Translations under genes and position numbers: made by a program
The notes under the pieces: model-generated
Database searches by the model: none
What the model was told of the DNA's origin: nothing
The model's input: the letters and a program-made list of their open reading frames with translations, nothing else
Shown here: piece after piece, positions 38,741 to 54,079 of the stretch
How the letters are laid out: every line of letters begins with the position of its first letter
How positions within the stretch are numbered: position 1 is the first letter of the stretch
From: Rhabditoides inermis
Lineage: Eukaryota; Nematoda; Chromadorea; Rhabditida; Rhabditidae
Assembly: GCA_963966185.1 (NCBI GenBank)
Contig: CAWZYM010000069.1
Span: 91,001-155,000 of the forward strand
Length of the DNA: 64,000 nucleotides
Reading direction: 5' to 3'

Positions 38741-39003
38741 AAAAATTGCGGAATTAGAATTTGTATACTTTTTCGGTGATTAATTTACGATTTTGAACAT
38801 TGAAAAGGTTAAGTGATCTATTGATATCTCGCTTACGAAAACAGTATTTCGAAAGAACGGCTTTAGATGTAGATGATTTGAAACCGAGAAGGCAGAAAGT
38901 AATGTAGAGTTCTTCTAGTTTAACCAAAAGAACAGTGCGATCAGTGCAGCAACGGACAATACGAAGAGCTTCTGATTTATCATAAAAGAGATTTATATTA
39001 TCA

Positions 39004-41273
39004 ATCTCAATGGTTGGGGGGAGGTGTTGATGTTGTGCATGGTGCGGGGTGCGGGTTGGGTGCATAGGTCCGGCCGCTCCCGTCGACGGTCCCTCGGCAG
39101 AAGTCGCTTGGTCGCAGCAGCCTTGAAGCGTCGGGGCGAACGGGGCAGCCGGCTGTATCGCGCTCTCTCGGACCGCTCTCTTTCTCCCCATGTCACGAGG
39201 TGAGAGACGGCCCTACGCGAGTACAGATGTTGGTAGATCAAATGTGATTCTCTCTCATTGCCTTTGCATGTTGTCGTTTTCTCTCTCTTCCGCCCGGCGG
39301 GCACAGTACTGTTTGTATCGATCGATCATCTTCAATGCTTTTTCGGGTCGGTTCTTTCCATATTTGGGTGAATACGCCTCCCCCATTGTATGCATGTAGT
39401 AGATTGCCTTCGAGTATTCGAGTGTCTCTCCCTGGATCTGAGAGATGAGCTCACTCCACTCTGACTTGGGTATTCCCAGTGATTTCATCGCTTCATCATT
39501 CTCTTTCCAGTAGTCTCCTAGAGAGCTGACCAGGAATGGATGGAGGGACACAGTGTATCCCAATGCCTTGTACGTTTCAGCAATAGCCGTGTATTTCATG
39601 ATCTTATCAGTCGCGGCGCGTTCGAATGAGGCGATTCCATTTCCAAATGAAACGCGCACATCCAAAGTCACCACTTGCTTTTCACTCTCTCTCGACAACA
39701 CAATGTCCGGCCGCAAATTGCCGCCATCGATCGAGTTGCGAGTGTCTGTCTCGATCCAGGCATTTCGATTCACCGCCGCCTTTTCCGCGGCTGCCACGAT
39801 TATGTCTTGGATGTTGTTGTGTCTCTCCACCATTCCCATACCCAAATGCACCTTGCATCTATTGAGCACATGGGAGAGGCTTTCGAGTTGGTTCTCGTTG
39901 CACGATGTGCACATTCGGCATTCGGTCACACTCGGCACTTCTCGTATTCGTTCTCGCTCCTTTTAGGGGCAGAGTATCGAGCATTGCCCGATGTCTCCAC
40001 TCCAGAGCACTGTCGGTTGCATATGGTTGATTGTTCTTGAGAATTCTCGCACTCCGACTGTTCTGCATGAACATGTCGAAGTTGTTGTTCATAGTTGCGT
40101 ATTCGGTACTCATTCTCTCGACATTGCACTCATCGAGTGCAGCCGTGATTCTCCGTTTTAGAAGATGTTTGGTTTTCGGACCGGTCGTAGATTTCTTGCT
40201 AGTCGGTGTCGCTTCTATCTCGACAACCAGCTGATTATCGATCCATTTCACCTCGAACAGGTGAAGTGACCTCCTCATATGACGCACTGCCTCTCTGCAG
40301 TTTCGCATCATGTTTGTCTGTCCACCGTACGATCCGATACGGTATCCAATATTCTCATCATTCAGATATCTCGCACACAGCTCTTTCTTATCACAGGTGC
40401 TCGCTTGTTGCGGCCCTATCCAAGTGATTGCAACGTATTCGAGTAGATTCCAGAACACTGTCTGGATAAACGTATCGTCTGACCACAGTAGCTTCATAGT
40501 CGTATTGAGACTACCACTGTACATGGTATCTTTCGGATGTTGCATGTGCAGGCCTTTCGAGCAGTACAGGTACGGCTTCGGCACTCCAGTCTTCACGTTT
40601 TGGATGTGTGAGATGGTACACGCGAGTGTCCTCTCTAGTTCGTTGATGCTGTTCATAGAGCACTTGTCGTTCATTGCAATGTAGTTTAGTCGCGACATCA
40701 CAAACGTTTTGATCGCGTCTCTCAGCTGGTCGCAGCTGAGATGCCCTCTCACTGCTGCCAGCTTACGCATATCGATTGTCATCTGATTGAGTGTCTCAGT
40801 GGACTAGATGATTTCACGGAATCCCACATTCACTCCGAGGTATTTGTAGCTGTCATTCTCACCTAGTACAATGCACTGGTTGTACATTTTGGTTTCCTTC
40901 TGCACCACTTTCCCTTTCTGGATAGTGAGCGTTCCGCATTTGCGCGGCTTGAAAATCAAATTGATCTGCTTTGCGTCTTCTGCCATTTTATCCAGCTGGT
41001 ACTGCATCTCAGAGTGTGTTTTGGTGACAATTGCCATATCATCGGCAAAAGCCAGCAAAGAGAACTTCTGTCCGAGTATTTTCATGGGATTCACTCTCTT
41101 TTTGTGTGCTCGGATGAGCATCTCCAGTGTGATGTTGGAGAGGACAGGTGAGATGGGGTCTCCCTGTTTCACTCCTGCATTTATCGCAATGTTTCTGGTT
41201 TGGTCGTTCCAAAACAGATTTGGCGACTAGTAGTGCTTTCAGAATGCGTGAAGCGATGAACATCGAAAGTGAA
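39004..41273 (-). mobile_element. R2/NeSL-like LINE nested in the PLE, 7-bp target duplication
   Basis: Both borders show ATTATCA on the plus strand (38997-39003 and 41274-41280). If the 2,270 bp and one copy are removed, the PLE frame reads through (NKTDN-INLFYDKSEA). The insert encodes GVKQGDPISPVLSNI, FADDMAIVTKTHSE and YKYLGVNVG (RT). A 300-residue thumb/linker follows, then a Cys/His knuckle (CTSC-x9-H-x4-C near 39905) and a restriction-like endonuclease motif (RPDIVLSRES...VVTLDVRV). That order is typical of R2, R4 and NeSL LINEs with C-terminal nuclease. The 5' part is missing. An in-frame TAG at ~40804 and a frameshift near 39945 inactivate it. Confidence 0.75.
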
Positions 41274-41280
41274 ATTATCA

Positions 41281-43460
41281 GTCTTATTGTACAGACTTAC
41301 TTGCCAATGCGTATCGAAACGTAAAGTAATATCGAGAAAATGTGCTTCGGAATCAGTACGATTAGTGCGCTCCAGTACTCCAGTTGTAAGTTGCTAGGAA
41401 GATATGCTTTAAGAAAGGTGTCAAGATCAGACTTTTTGTCATAGATAATGAGTACATCATCAACATAACGGAAAACTTGGAATTTCTCATTTTTACAGAC
41501 AAGAGGGTGAAGAAGACTGTATTCGTATTCTAGAACACTGAGAGTAAGAGATGCAAGGAGAGGGCTAGCGTTACCACCTTGTGGTACGCCCTTCACCTGT
41601 TTGAAAATGAAACTACCGTACTGTGCATAAGCGCTTTCAACCAAAACCTTAGTTTTGGCTATAATTTCACTAGCCGACATTACTCGCTTATCTGCAATGT
41701 GCATAACAGGATCGGAAGTATATTTAGAATATTTAGCAGATGTAATGAGAATATTGGGTTTTCCACAATTCTTGAAACACATATCAACAAGGAATTTCAT
41801 CTTTTGCAAGATGAGATCATGCGGAAGATTAGTAAAAAGACTAGCAAAATCAGCACAGTATAGCGAAAGAGATGTGTTCGAGACAGAGCGTAAGAAATCG
41901 GACACTTTCATACTGTTAGTAATCGCAAAGTACATTTTGTGGCCATTTCTGGCAGCACCTTTAAGGCAAATGTTACGAAAGTGTTTTTCTAGATGTTTGT
42001 ACACCACTTGGAGTTCCATGGAAAGACCCTTAATGATACATTCGCGTGCTGCAGTGATGAAACGACGTTTTACAGGATTTTTATGGAGCTTTGGGACTCC
42101 ATAAATATTAGGCAACACAGATTTATCAGGGTCAAAGATAGAAGAATATGTGAGTGAATTGTTAAGAACATAAAGATCACCTGTAAACGGCACATATACG
42201 GCATTACCAGAAGCTCTACCGTAATTTATGCCTAATTCAGTATCACATAAAGAGATGCAATCAAATATTTTGTTAGTTAACGCAATCAAATATTTTGTTA
42301 GTGACGGTGGAAACATTATGATCACTGATAGAAAGAAGATTTTTGTACTGAGTAACCATGTCAGAAATAGCATTTCGAACAGTGTTGACAACAGTGGATA
42401 CAGAGAGTTTGAGATTGGACACTCTCATATTAGCGTTTTTCTCATAAACGAGTGAAGGGAGTGATTAGAGATGATAGAGAGGTCGCCTGTAAGAACGTGG
42501 CCATAGTAGGGATCACGGTGAGAATCGTATTCTGCATTGTTGCAGAAACAAGGAATCGAGTCTAGAGGGACTGGTCGGTCTCCTGTGTACTCTTTGATAA
42601 CACGGCTATGATTCACCACATATTTACTCAAACGGTCGGTAGCCAGATGCGTCACTCGAATCTTCCGCTAGTCCTTGCGATTAAAGGAATTAAGAATACA
42701 CAACACTTCACGAGTATTGAACAAGGAAAAGAGACCGATGCTTTCCATATTTGTAAACAAATAAGGAACTTTCAAGAAAATCGTGTTTTTGAACAAGTCT
42801 TTAGTTTTGTTAGGAGTATGGTCAATAGACCAATAGTAAACAGACAATAAAATTTCGAGTTTTAACAAATTCTGAAGAGAACGATTATCAAGAACATATG
42901 ACATCAGTTTATTTTTAGATTTATTAGACATACATAGGACGTTACGGTAACTCTCATACCAATTGCGAGCATTAGCTGCTTGCACGAGGGAAGACGTATC
43001 TGGCGTTCCACCTTTGCCAGAGCCCCTCTTTTTGTTGGGACGCCGGCGAGTCATCGGGTGGAAATTGAAGTAAGGATGAGATACCTTATCAAAAGGACGA
43101 ATATGACAGCGAGTGATGGTTTCATATCCTCTGATAAAGTCATTAAGACCCACAGGATATGCTGTAACAAGTGTTCGAATCCAGAACTCTTCACGATCTT
43201 CCAATTTAACATTGGTCATACGTTTGTTACTATTCACATCCACTACCTCCAGAATAGAGAGCTTGGCAAACGACCAAGAGTGGCCTTTTGAGCGAAATGT
43301 TCGTAAAGTGTTAGAATACTTATTTTTGATAGCACTCTCATGTTGACGCATACGTTTGCAAGTCGTAACATGGAAGTTAGTAGCGTAGCAATATATTTTG
43401 TTACAATGATCAACCTGATGACAGATAAGACATTTAGTGTTTGGACAGTGTACACTAGTA
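41281..43460 (-). pseudogene. PLE coding region: GIY-YIG-like nuclease then reverse transcriptase, disrupted
   Basis: From ~43460 downward the frame reads a Cys/His cluster (CPNTKCLICHQVDHCNKIYC), a basic helix with MRQHESAIKNK, and REEFWIRTLVTAYPVGLNDF. The latter is the end motif of GIY-YIG nucleases in PLEs. The start YIG motif is not clear. The RT part shows GVPKLHKNPVKRRFI, CADFASLFTNLPHD, VKGVPQGGNASPLLASLTLS and the catalytic FRYVDDVLII. These are PLE rather than LINE or LTR motifs. Premature stops and shifts listed under the element make it non-functional as it stands. The RT fragment continues after the nested insertion with DKSEALRIVRCCTDR. Confidence 0.75.
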
Positions 43461-44480
43461 TGAGTTGTAGAATAAGATACTAGCAGAACGTTTTTCTTTT
43501 GACGTTTTACTAGTATGGAGTCACTGGTAGTAGAGAATTTGGAGATTAAATGCTTGGTTTGTGTGTTTGATTGGGATTTGGCAGGAGTGAAAGGTTTCAG
43601 AGACCCTTGAGGCGGGATGCCTAATGTACGACGACAGGCCTAGATGATAACTATGTACGACGACAGGCCTAGATGATAACTCGGATATCTCTGTTTCCCG
43701 AATTATCAAAGCGCAATCGAAGGTGGTTAAGAATAACATGTCATGGGCCCGGACCACATGAGCCCTCCAGAGAGTAGAACAAATAGTAAAAAAAAAGGAA
43801 AGAAAGAATTGTGTACAGCTATGTGACTCCTGCTACCAAACACTATTTAGATTCAAAAAAGTACAGGTATGTGAAGGAAAATAGAAAGATTCTAATATTG
43901 CGGATAAAATGCAATAAAATGAATGAAAGAAAAATATGGATGAAAAACTAACTTTCTCGTAAAGAGAAAGAAAGATAAAATAAAGAATAAGTAAACCCAC
44001 TCACTGTCTCAAGGTGCATTTATGAGACTAGAGTGGGGTGAGCTGCTCGGTGCGACTAGCCAGGGGACCCGGCCGGTCTCGGTGAGCAGCTCCGCACAAT
44101 CTTTCCAGGTGCACTTAGGAATGCATGCCGCGTTCTCCCAGATGCACTTAGGGAGAACGGGATCGGCACGGTGCAAGTCTCGCCCTAAACGGTGAGAGAG
44201 AAAAGGGAAGTAATACTGACAGAACAATATGTAGTGGAATGCATATAAAATATTGATTTATACGACAACAAAGGTCAGACGTGCCTTTAAAAGGCAGGGC
44301 AGGAAAGTATAACGTAGAGAATAAAATGTGAAACAGTAAGAAGAAATAAATGTAACGGAATAAAGAAAATAGTAAGAGGAAAATATAATATTAAAGTAAG
44401 AATGAAAGCTGGAAAGAGACAAGACGCGCCTCTCTGCGTAGTACACGCGAGAGATCACAGTCATGTGCTAACCAACTACA

Positions 44481-44770
44481 AACAATGAGGAATTGACAAA
44501 GCAGAGAGTAGTTCACAAATAAATAAGAAACAAAATCCCTGTTTCGGCCCATTATCCTGCAGACAGGCTACATCAACGTACTATATCTAGAGTTGCTGAC
44601 TAAATGATAGAATCGAAATAAAAACATCCACTGTGGTGGGCCACTGCCTGAACGCTCATCAGTGCAGGGCCACAGCGGACGAAAGGAAAGTAGCGAACAA
44701 AGTAAAATCTGGAAGAAAATAGTAGAAACCTATAATGAGAGTTAGAGTGAAGATAGTAAACACACAAACA
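44481..44770 (-). repeat. right pLTR-like direct repeat
   Basis: About 95% identical to 38371-38740 outside the (AT)n tract. It contains a strong imperfect hairpin around 44625-44690 (CTGTGG...CCACAG, CACTG...CAGTG) that is shared with the left copy. Confidence 0.85.
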
Positions 44771-44836
44771 TTCAAATAATAAAAACATCAAAACAATTTT
44801 AGATTTAATTTATCACAACATAACAATCGAAGAGAT

Positions 44837-46973
<2,137 letters not shown>

Positions 46974-49900
46974 ATGGATTTGCTCGACAATGTTGGATTA
47001 CAAGAAGGCGATACAGACCAGGTATGAACATTTTCATTCTAAACAGTTATTTGAAAAACAAACTTGTGTTATTTGTTCATTTAGTGGATCGAAGGAAATT
47101 TTGCATACTACTCATCTGTTGTCTTGAATTCACCGTTTGCTGTGTCGTCGTTGTGTTTCGATCCTGTTGAAGAATTGCTCTGGACTGCGAATGCAAACGT
47201 TAGTTGTCATCATACAATTGATTTTGAACTTACGATTAAAATGCAGGGACGTATTGCTTCGTATTACTCGGCTGGGCTGGATCGTCACACGGCATGGATC
47301 GCCAGTGACGGCGATATCCGTTCACTTGATGTCGACAATGACATCGTCCTTTCACTGTCAGCCAATGCTCTCCGAGCCAACACGAAGCAAGGACTCAGCA
47401 TGTTCAACTACAGGTATGAAATGTGGATTTTATTATTTGTCAACATATAGTTTTAGTACGCAGAACATGATAAACATGTCTGCGATGCACCGACTGTCAG
47501 ATGCGCCCAATTCCGTTATCCTCGGAGGCGAGCAGAACAAGTTACTTCAGTTTGACATTGAGAACCAAAGGGAACAAAGAATGGCAAGTGTTTCATTATT
47601 GTTTGTCCACATAGTTTTTTTCAGGTAATTCTCAAACAGAAGGATGCCACTATCATTCGTTCCAACAACAAGTACGTCTTCACTGGGGATTCTGAAGGAA
47701 ATGTAAGTCGGTAATCATTTAGTGTATGCCAAGGTATGTAGATCTCGGTGCGCGCTCCTGGAAGTATGGATGCTGTGCGTGTTATTCCTGCGCATGGTGG
47801 TCCTCTTTCTGATTTCGACGTGTGCGGTAACAAGCTCATAACCTGTGGATGCTCACTCAGGTACGTCTCAAGATATATTATTATCGATATATTAGTAAGC
47901 TGCTGCAGGATGAACTCACTCCATGGCGATCCATACATGCAAATCTACGACTTGCGCACTTTCCAAGCTCTACCGCCTCTCCCTCTATCATTCGCTCCTG
48001 TATTCACCCGCTTTATGCCCACGTACACTGATTCTCGTGTTGTCATTGTGTCCCAGGTTAGTGATATTGAGATATTGTTCGATCACCGATATATCTATTT
48101 CAATTTCAGATGGGTGAGCTACAGATAACGGATCTGAACAAGCGAGCGGGTGTGCCAATGTTGGTGGAAACAGGAGGTTTCCCCATCTATGCATTCCACA
48201 TGTCACCCAGCAAGCAATGTCTTGCATTTGGAGATGAATCTGGTGAGTACTACTATTTTAAGTGTTTCGTGTTATTTTTCACATTGTCTAATTCAGGTGC
48301 CGTATATCTTTATGCTGACCATCAGAATCCGGTATTCAATGAGAACCCGTGGGACACGGAGTTTGCCGATCCGCCGGTTAGTCGTCTATTGAATAGGTAT
48401 CATTGCCATGTGTGTATTCAGCTCGCTCTGCCGTGTGATGCGTTCACGATCGATGATACATCGCAGTCGCTCGCCAAGGTTCCACTCCCATTTTCCAGTG
48501 ACGAGGACTACCTGTCTGACTGGCCCACTTATATATGTGAACCTGCGTACAGGTTCGTTTCGCGTTCTGTCATCTATCCTGTTCATGATCAAATGCATTT
48601 TCAGGAAGGCGCGACCACTGCCGACCTACACCGACTTGCGACAGGTGCAATTCGTGGGCTATGCTGCGAATCCGCGTGCCACAACCCCCTTCCGCCACTT
48701 CAACATCTGCCCTTACGACATCGAAGAGGAAGAGGGTACACAGACTGAAGATGATCTCATTGATCTCAACTCGTCTGTGCGGTCATCGGTTCCGCCCGGA
48801 GGCGGAAAGACGGGCGGGGAAAGCAGCGAGTGTGATGATGAGTGTGGCGTGCCCGTGATTCCCATCTACTACAAGAAGCTGCCGGTGAAGAGGAATCGAC
48901 TCGTCATGGACGACCCTTCACTCCGTCGCTACAATCGCACCGATCGAGTAGCCATCGAGAGCACCCCTGCATGCGCACACGTCAACCCGGTTGTCGCGGT
49001 ATGTCGACACGATATACACTGGGAAACATTGTTGGTTATGTATACCGTATACGTGTTCAGCTGCTGTATCACGTGTCAACGGTGCGTTGGCTGTTGATGT
49101 GCCATGTTTGCGAGAAGGAGCACTGCATGTGCTGCGAGCTTGGCTTCCTCTTCCGAATGCTCGCCGACAAGTCTCCCAGCCAGCCAGCTTCGGTGAGTGA
49201 CATGTGTGTGCTGTGTTGGGGGCAGATGTGAATGGGAGATGTACTCGCTGTTGCAGAGCCACAACCTCGTGCGCGCGTTGCGGGGCGCGGGAGGAGACGC
49301 GTCGGCTATCCCCGATCAGCCTGCCAAGATCCAGCTAGCGTTCAACTCGATCGTCGCTTGTCTCGACAAGGTATTCCATTCTTTGCCCCATTCCCCCATC
49401 CTGATCTTCACCTAATTGTTCTTGCAGAGCTTGTCCGAAGAAGAGCGTGGTCGTCTTGAAGATGTGTTGGAAACTGAACTGGCCGTCAACTCGCGATGCA
49501 TTCGCTGTGGAGAAGTGCGCGCCGGGGAGGAAAAGATGCTATCCATCACTCTAAACTATGTTAACGGTATGTGTGAAAAGGAATCACAATTATATCGACG
49601 TATTGTAGGTGCGGAACGTCTTCCTTTGGGTTCTCTGATCGAGAAGCGTCTGAACAGTCGTGGGCAGTGCGAGGCTGCGTGTGCTGCGTGTGCAGCTCCT
49701 ACCAGAACCGAGCAGACGAAGCGTGTCAAGCGTCTTCCCAAGATGATGGTGAATTCGGATGGAAAGAATGAGAGTATGAGAGAGACCCGTCGATTGTTAT
49801 AGCTCATCGACACGAACACTCCGCACCCTGGCTTCCGCTCTTTCTGGACTGCTCAGCTGAATGCCAACGAGCGTCGACCCAAGTACAACAAACCTGCCAA

Positions 49901-52755
49901 TGCTAACGAAGGAGTCAAGGAGAGGGCGTGCAGGTAAGAGAGAGGGAGAGAATCAGAGAGGGGGGAGGCAACGGGTCTGTTACAGGTATGGTGCTGACTG
50001 CCGCAATCGTCCGTACTGCAAGTACTCTCACGGGATCACAGATTGGGAGCAGGACTGTGCGACTTGGTTGGATGAGAAGGAGGGAGAGACAGGATGGCAG
50101 CACGTTCTCCCCTCCAAGCTGTACGCACGTGTCAGCGACGGAATATGCATCATGTCCGCACAGACGCTCGACGATGAAAATGCCATATGGTGAAGGGGTG
50201 GTATTTTATTGATTGATTGATCTATTGATTGATTTTAGCTATGAGCTGGTTGGTGTGGCGGCGTCAATCGGAGATACGCATGCTGTGGCTGAGGTTCGCG
50301 AACACGACAGTGGCAGGTGAGCGTGGAAGAGTGTGCAGGGAGGGATGGGCATGTATGCGAGTATGCCACTGCATTGAACGTCTCTCGTTGTAGCTGGCTC
50401 GTTCTCAACGAGTTGGCTGTCACGCGCGTATCCGAGAACGAGGCCCTTCACATGAGTCCGAGGTTTGTCATTTTGCTGGCAGTATTATTGAGTATCCGTG
50501 TTGCAGGTGGAAGCTGCCTGTTTTGTTGTGCTACGTTGATACCCAGTCGGATCTTCTGAAGACTGTTGAAAGGAGAGCGGAAATTTCGGCGGACGTTTTC
50601 CTCCAGGATTCGAACCTCACTGGAAATGACGAGGTGAGTGAACGAAACTAGGAGTGAGGTTGAGGGATAAGATGTGTTGCAGCTGGCTCGTATGCGTCGC
50701 GAGCTGCCTCAGCTGGAAAAGGGAGCGATAGTGGGCATTGATGCAGAGTTCATCAACATGAGCAAGGTGAATGAATGGAAAGAGGAAAGAGGACAGGAAG
50801 GGTGGACGGGTGGTGTTCAGGATTGTGGGCGCAAGTCGGTGGGCCGCGTGTCAGTAGTGGACGAGAACGGAGTGATTCTGGTGGACGATTATGTGGTGAC
50901 CTGCGACGGAGACGTGGTTGACGATTACCTCACACAGTACAGGTACGCAAGACGAAAGAAGAGGGTGAGAGGGAATTCTCAGTGGCTACGACACTCGTCC
51001 TTTTGCAGTGGCATCAGCGCGTCTGACCTGGACCCGGCGCAGTCGACCAAGCATCTGACGACGCTCAAGCGCGTCTATCTCAAGATCCTTTACCTTATCG
51101 AGAAGGGTTGCGTGTTCGTTGGACATGCGCTCCACAACGACTTCAACGTCCTCAACATTTACGTGAGTTACAAATGTATGCAATTGTGTTCTAAATCAAT
51201 TTAACTATGTAACTACCTCGTCTTCGTTTCCTACAAGAAGACATACGACAGTGTGGAATACGAGGATGCGTGGAACTCTCTGCGTGCACACGGAGTGGAC
51301 CCGGCGTACATTCGAATGCTGCAGATGGTCTACAACACTGGACGAACGAAGGTGCTGGTTCGAGGATCCACTGCTGACATTTCTGTTGGGAAAAGAGCTC
51401 GGCAAGGCTGTCCCTACTCTCCCTTCAACTTCAACAGCGTCCTCTCTGAAGTCTACAAAGGAGTTAAGTTCGACTACAGCGGCGCCGGCTTCGACATCGA
51501 CGGAAAGAAGCTGACTCACCTAGCCTATGCTGATGACGTGGTTCTGTTTGCCAAGTCGCCAGCGGCGGCGGAGAAGATGCTGAACGAAGTGGCGGAGCAG
51601 AGCAAGAAGTACGGACTGGAGGTGAACAGGCAGAAGACTATAGCAATGACCAATGCGCACCAGAAGAACATCTACCTGGTCAACTCGAGGATCGAGTACG
51701 TACGGGAGTTCATCTACCTGGGGAGGCTGCTGAGCTGTGAGACAGACGACACGGGAGAGGTCCCGCCGCATCCAGAGCGGATGGGCTGCTTCTAACGCAC
51801 TTCCTCACTCTACGACGAGCCCCTATGCGACTGCGCCGAAAGGTCTTCCGCGCCGGAGTACTACCATGTCTGACCTATGGATGTGAGAGCTGGAGTCTCA
51901 CCCAATACGAGCTCTTTCGACTACGGACTACATAACGGAAAATGGAACGCCTGATGCTAGGGATTAGCCTGCGTGACCGGATTCGAAGCAGCACCATTCG
52001 GCAGATGACTCGTCTGAGAGACGTCATGCAAGAAGTGAAGCAGAGGAAATGGAAGTTCGCGGAACGTCTCTTCAACGCGGATGGCTACAGATGGGCAAAG
52101 GCGACTGTCAATTGGAAGCCGCTCGACCGGGCAGACCGTACAAGGAGTGGAAAGACGACTTCACAGACGCAATGCAACTTCCAAAGAAGAACGATGCAAA
52201 AAAGGACTGGCGACGCATCGTCACCGAAGACCGCCGACTATGGACTTATCTATTCTCCCAGCGCTAGTCGAACACCTCTCATGCTATATATGTACATTGT
52301 ACATGAAAATGCGATTCTGGATAAATATTTGATTTGATTTGATTTGATTATGTAACGGAAGAATGGAAGGTGTTGTAGGTTCCTCCGAAGCAGATGCAGG
52401 ACACTGTGCATCTGTTCCATCTGCCACAGCAGAGAATGATCAGTCTGCAGTTCCTGGCATGGCACTTGCTGGGTGAGTGGGAGTTGACAAGAGAGAGGGG
52501 AGGAGCCATGATGAGTGTGGTATTGTAGGGGAGAAAATCCAGGAGGGCACGCACGACTCTGTGGAGGATGCGCGAGTGGCTCTGCAGCTGTACAGCAAGT
52601 GGAAGGAGCTGAAGGCGGAGGGAGTTCTGGAGGAGAGGGTGCACGGGCTGTACGAGATAGGCAAGGCGAGCAACTGGCGACTGGACGGTTCGCCCAGCAA
52701 GCACGGATCCGCCAGTCCATCGGTCGAGTCGATCGGAGCCAGCCAGTCACAGTAG
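46974..52755 (+). CDS. panl-2: PAN2 poly(A)-specific ribonuclease (deadenylase catalytic subunit)
   Basis: About 25 exons, ~1,150 residues. N-terminal WD40 propeller (exons to ~48270, for example [20 protein letters not shown]), a linker ([11 protein letters not shown]), the catalytically dead ubiquitin-hydrolase-like domain ([11 protein letters not shown]...[26 protein letters not shown]), then the RNase domain. All four DEDD residues are present: GIDAEF (D, E), VGHALHNDF (D) and [14 protein letters not shown] (D, with its His). PAN2 with PAN3 trims mRNA poly(A) tails in the cytoplasm. Unusual: a CCCH zinc finger ([18 protein letters not shown], ~49915-50040) within the UCH-like domain. One intron uses a GC donor (AATG|gcaagt near 47584). 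A truncated RTE-type LINE occupies the intron between the HALHNDF exon and the next. Confidence 0.93.
51214..52348 (+). mobile_element. 5'-truncated RTE-type LINE in a PAN2 intron, 8-bp target duplication
   Basis: TATGTAAC flanks both ends (51206-51213 and 52349-52356). The insert encodes the middle of a reverse transcriptase: [12 protein letters not shown] where VFxDYKKAFDSV is expected (motif A Asp replaced by Ser), [26 protein letters not shown] and YLGRLLS. Downstream the frame is broken near 51790. The 3' end is a short GATTT repeat (~52326-52348), as in RTE tails. Same orientation as PAN2. Its splice sites (51164 donor, ~52378 acceptor) are undisturbed. Confidence 0.82.
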
Positions 52756-53342
52756 CACACCACACAATCCAGTGTCTTTGTCTTTTCATGTTCTTGTTGT
52801 GATCGAGTATTTAGTGGATTGTGGTGAGATCTGACAGGTACCATACCTCTCTTAGTGTTTTCTTAGTTTGTGGGGTGCATGTATGTTCACTATGTTGGTT
52901 GATTTGGATTTCAATTGTATTTCGTGTATGCAGTTTTCTTTGTGTATATATTTCTGTGTATAGCGGATTTATCCTGAAAGTCCTAAAAATAAATAAGACT
53001 GTTGAAAAACAATGTGTTACGATTTACGAGTTCTGAGAACACGGAGTAGAGGGAAATCGGTAAGAAGTTGAGTGAATGTGAGTGCGACTAACCAAAGCGG
53101 TAGCAGTGTGGTGTGGTGCATAATTGTGTCGCGCGTTGCATTTGAGTGTTACATTTGCTTGCAAATAGAGAGGTTTTTTGTTGAGGGAAACATTCGTTCC
53201 GAAAATATCTTCTTTTCCACTGCAATTTGACAGCTGGCGAGGGAAGGAAGGGGAGTGAGAGACTGGTCTGGGGGCGTCTAGAGAGAGACATGTCTCGCTG
53301 CACTTGCTATAAAAGGTGTGCCACCAATTAGTGCGCATCGCA
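52756..53342. other. spacer between PAN2 and the SXP/RAL-2 gene
   Basis: Holds the PAN2 3' UTR (aataaataa near 52989) and the upstream region of the next gene, with a TATA-like tataaaag at 53309. No exon supported. Confidence 0.45.
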
Positions 53343-53794
53343 ATGTGGCTTCTCACACTCTCTTCTTTCGTCGCTGCCGTCTTTGCCCAGACCTCAGAAC
53401 AGACCACTCCCCCGCACCCTATTCCATGCATTCTACCCCCGTTCATTGATCTAGTGCCAGAGAAACAGAGGGAGCAAATCAAGGAGGTATTGTGCAGATG
53501 ATTATGTAGTAGTGCATGTTCAATGTAGATTTGGGACGCGTACTCTCCCCCGGGCGACTGCTCTTTCCACCAGCAACGTACCCTCAACATTCTCGACAGC
53601 CTCTCACAGGCGGAGAAGGACAGAATCTTCGGACAAAGCGCTCTTCCAGCAGTCGTCGTCCCGACCTTCGTTCAGTTGATGTCAACCGAGACGAAGACCG
53701 CTTTCGATGCCATCTGGCTGGGAGCACTCCCTGAGAAAGAGAAGATGGAGAAGATGGAAGAGTTCGCAGAGAAGAACTTCGACAAGACACAGGT

Positions 53795-53843
<49 letters not shown>

Positions 53844-54079
53844 TTTTAGATGGCTGACTTCCATGTGTGGCTATCGAGTGTAAAGGCGCAGCAAGGTCGA
53901 ATGGAAGCTCGGATAGCTGCTCTGTCGCCCTTTTCCAAGCAGATATTCAAGAGACTCATCCAGGTAGTGCGTTCCCCTCTCCACCCTCCACCCTCTCATT
54001 CCAGCTTCGGGCCGAGGAAAACTCTATTCTACAGTCCCTCACCCAACAAACCGCCAAAGAACTCCACGGACTCATCTGA
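53343..54079 (+). CDS. SXP/RAL-2 (DUF148/ANIS5) family secreted protein
   Basis: Four exons in phase from MWLLTLSSFVAAVFA (signal peptide) through LPPFIDLVPEKQREQIKEIW, a second block FVQLMSTETKTAFDAIWLGA, MADFHVWLSSVKAQQGRME, ARIAALSPFSKQIFKRLI and QSLTQQTAKELHGLI. A PPF start followed by an amphipathic helical bundle with LSP/F-K and a terminal EL motif is the nematode-restricted SXP/RAL-2 pattern. Members are secreted, often antigenic in parasites, and proposed to bind small hydrophobic ligands or metal ions. Here it is convergent with a FAR lipid-binding gene, 168 bp away. A (GA)n tract fills most of intron 2. Confidence 0.7.

Noticed and set aside
44620..44700. Hammerhead ribozyme in the PLE terminal repeats (minus-strand CTGATGAG within a hairpin)
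   Set aside because: Only the CTGATGA part of the core is present. No GAAA partner lies at a usable distance and the surrounding stems do not fit the three-way junction.
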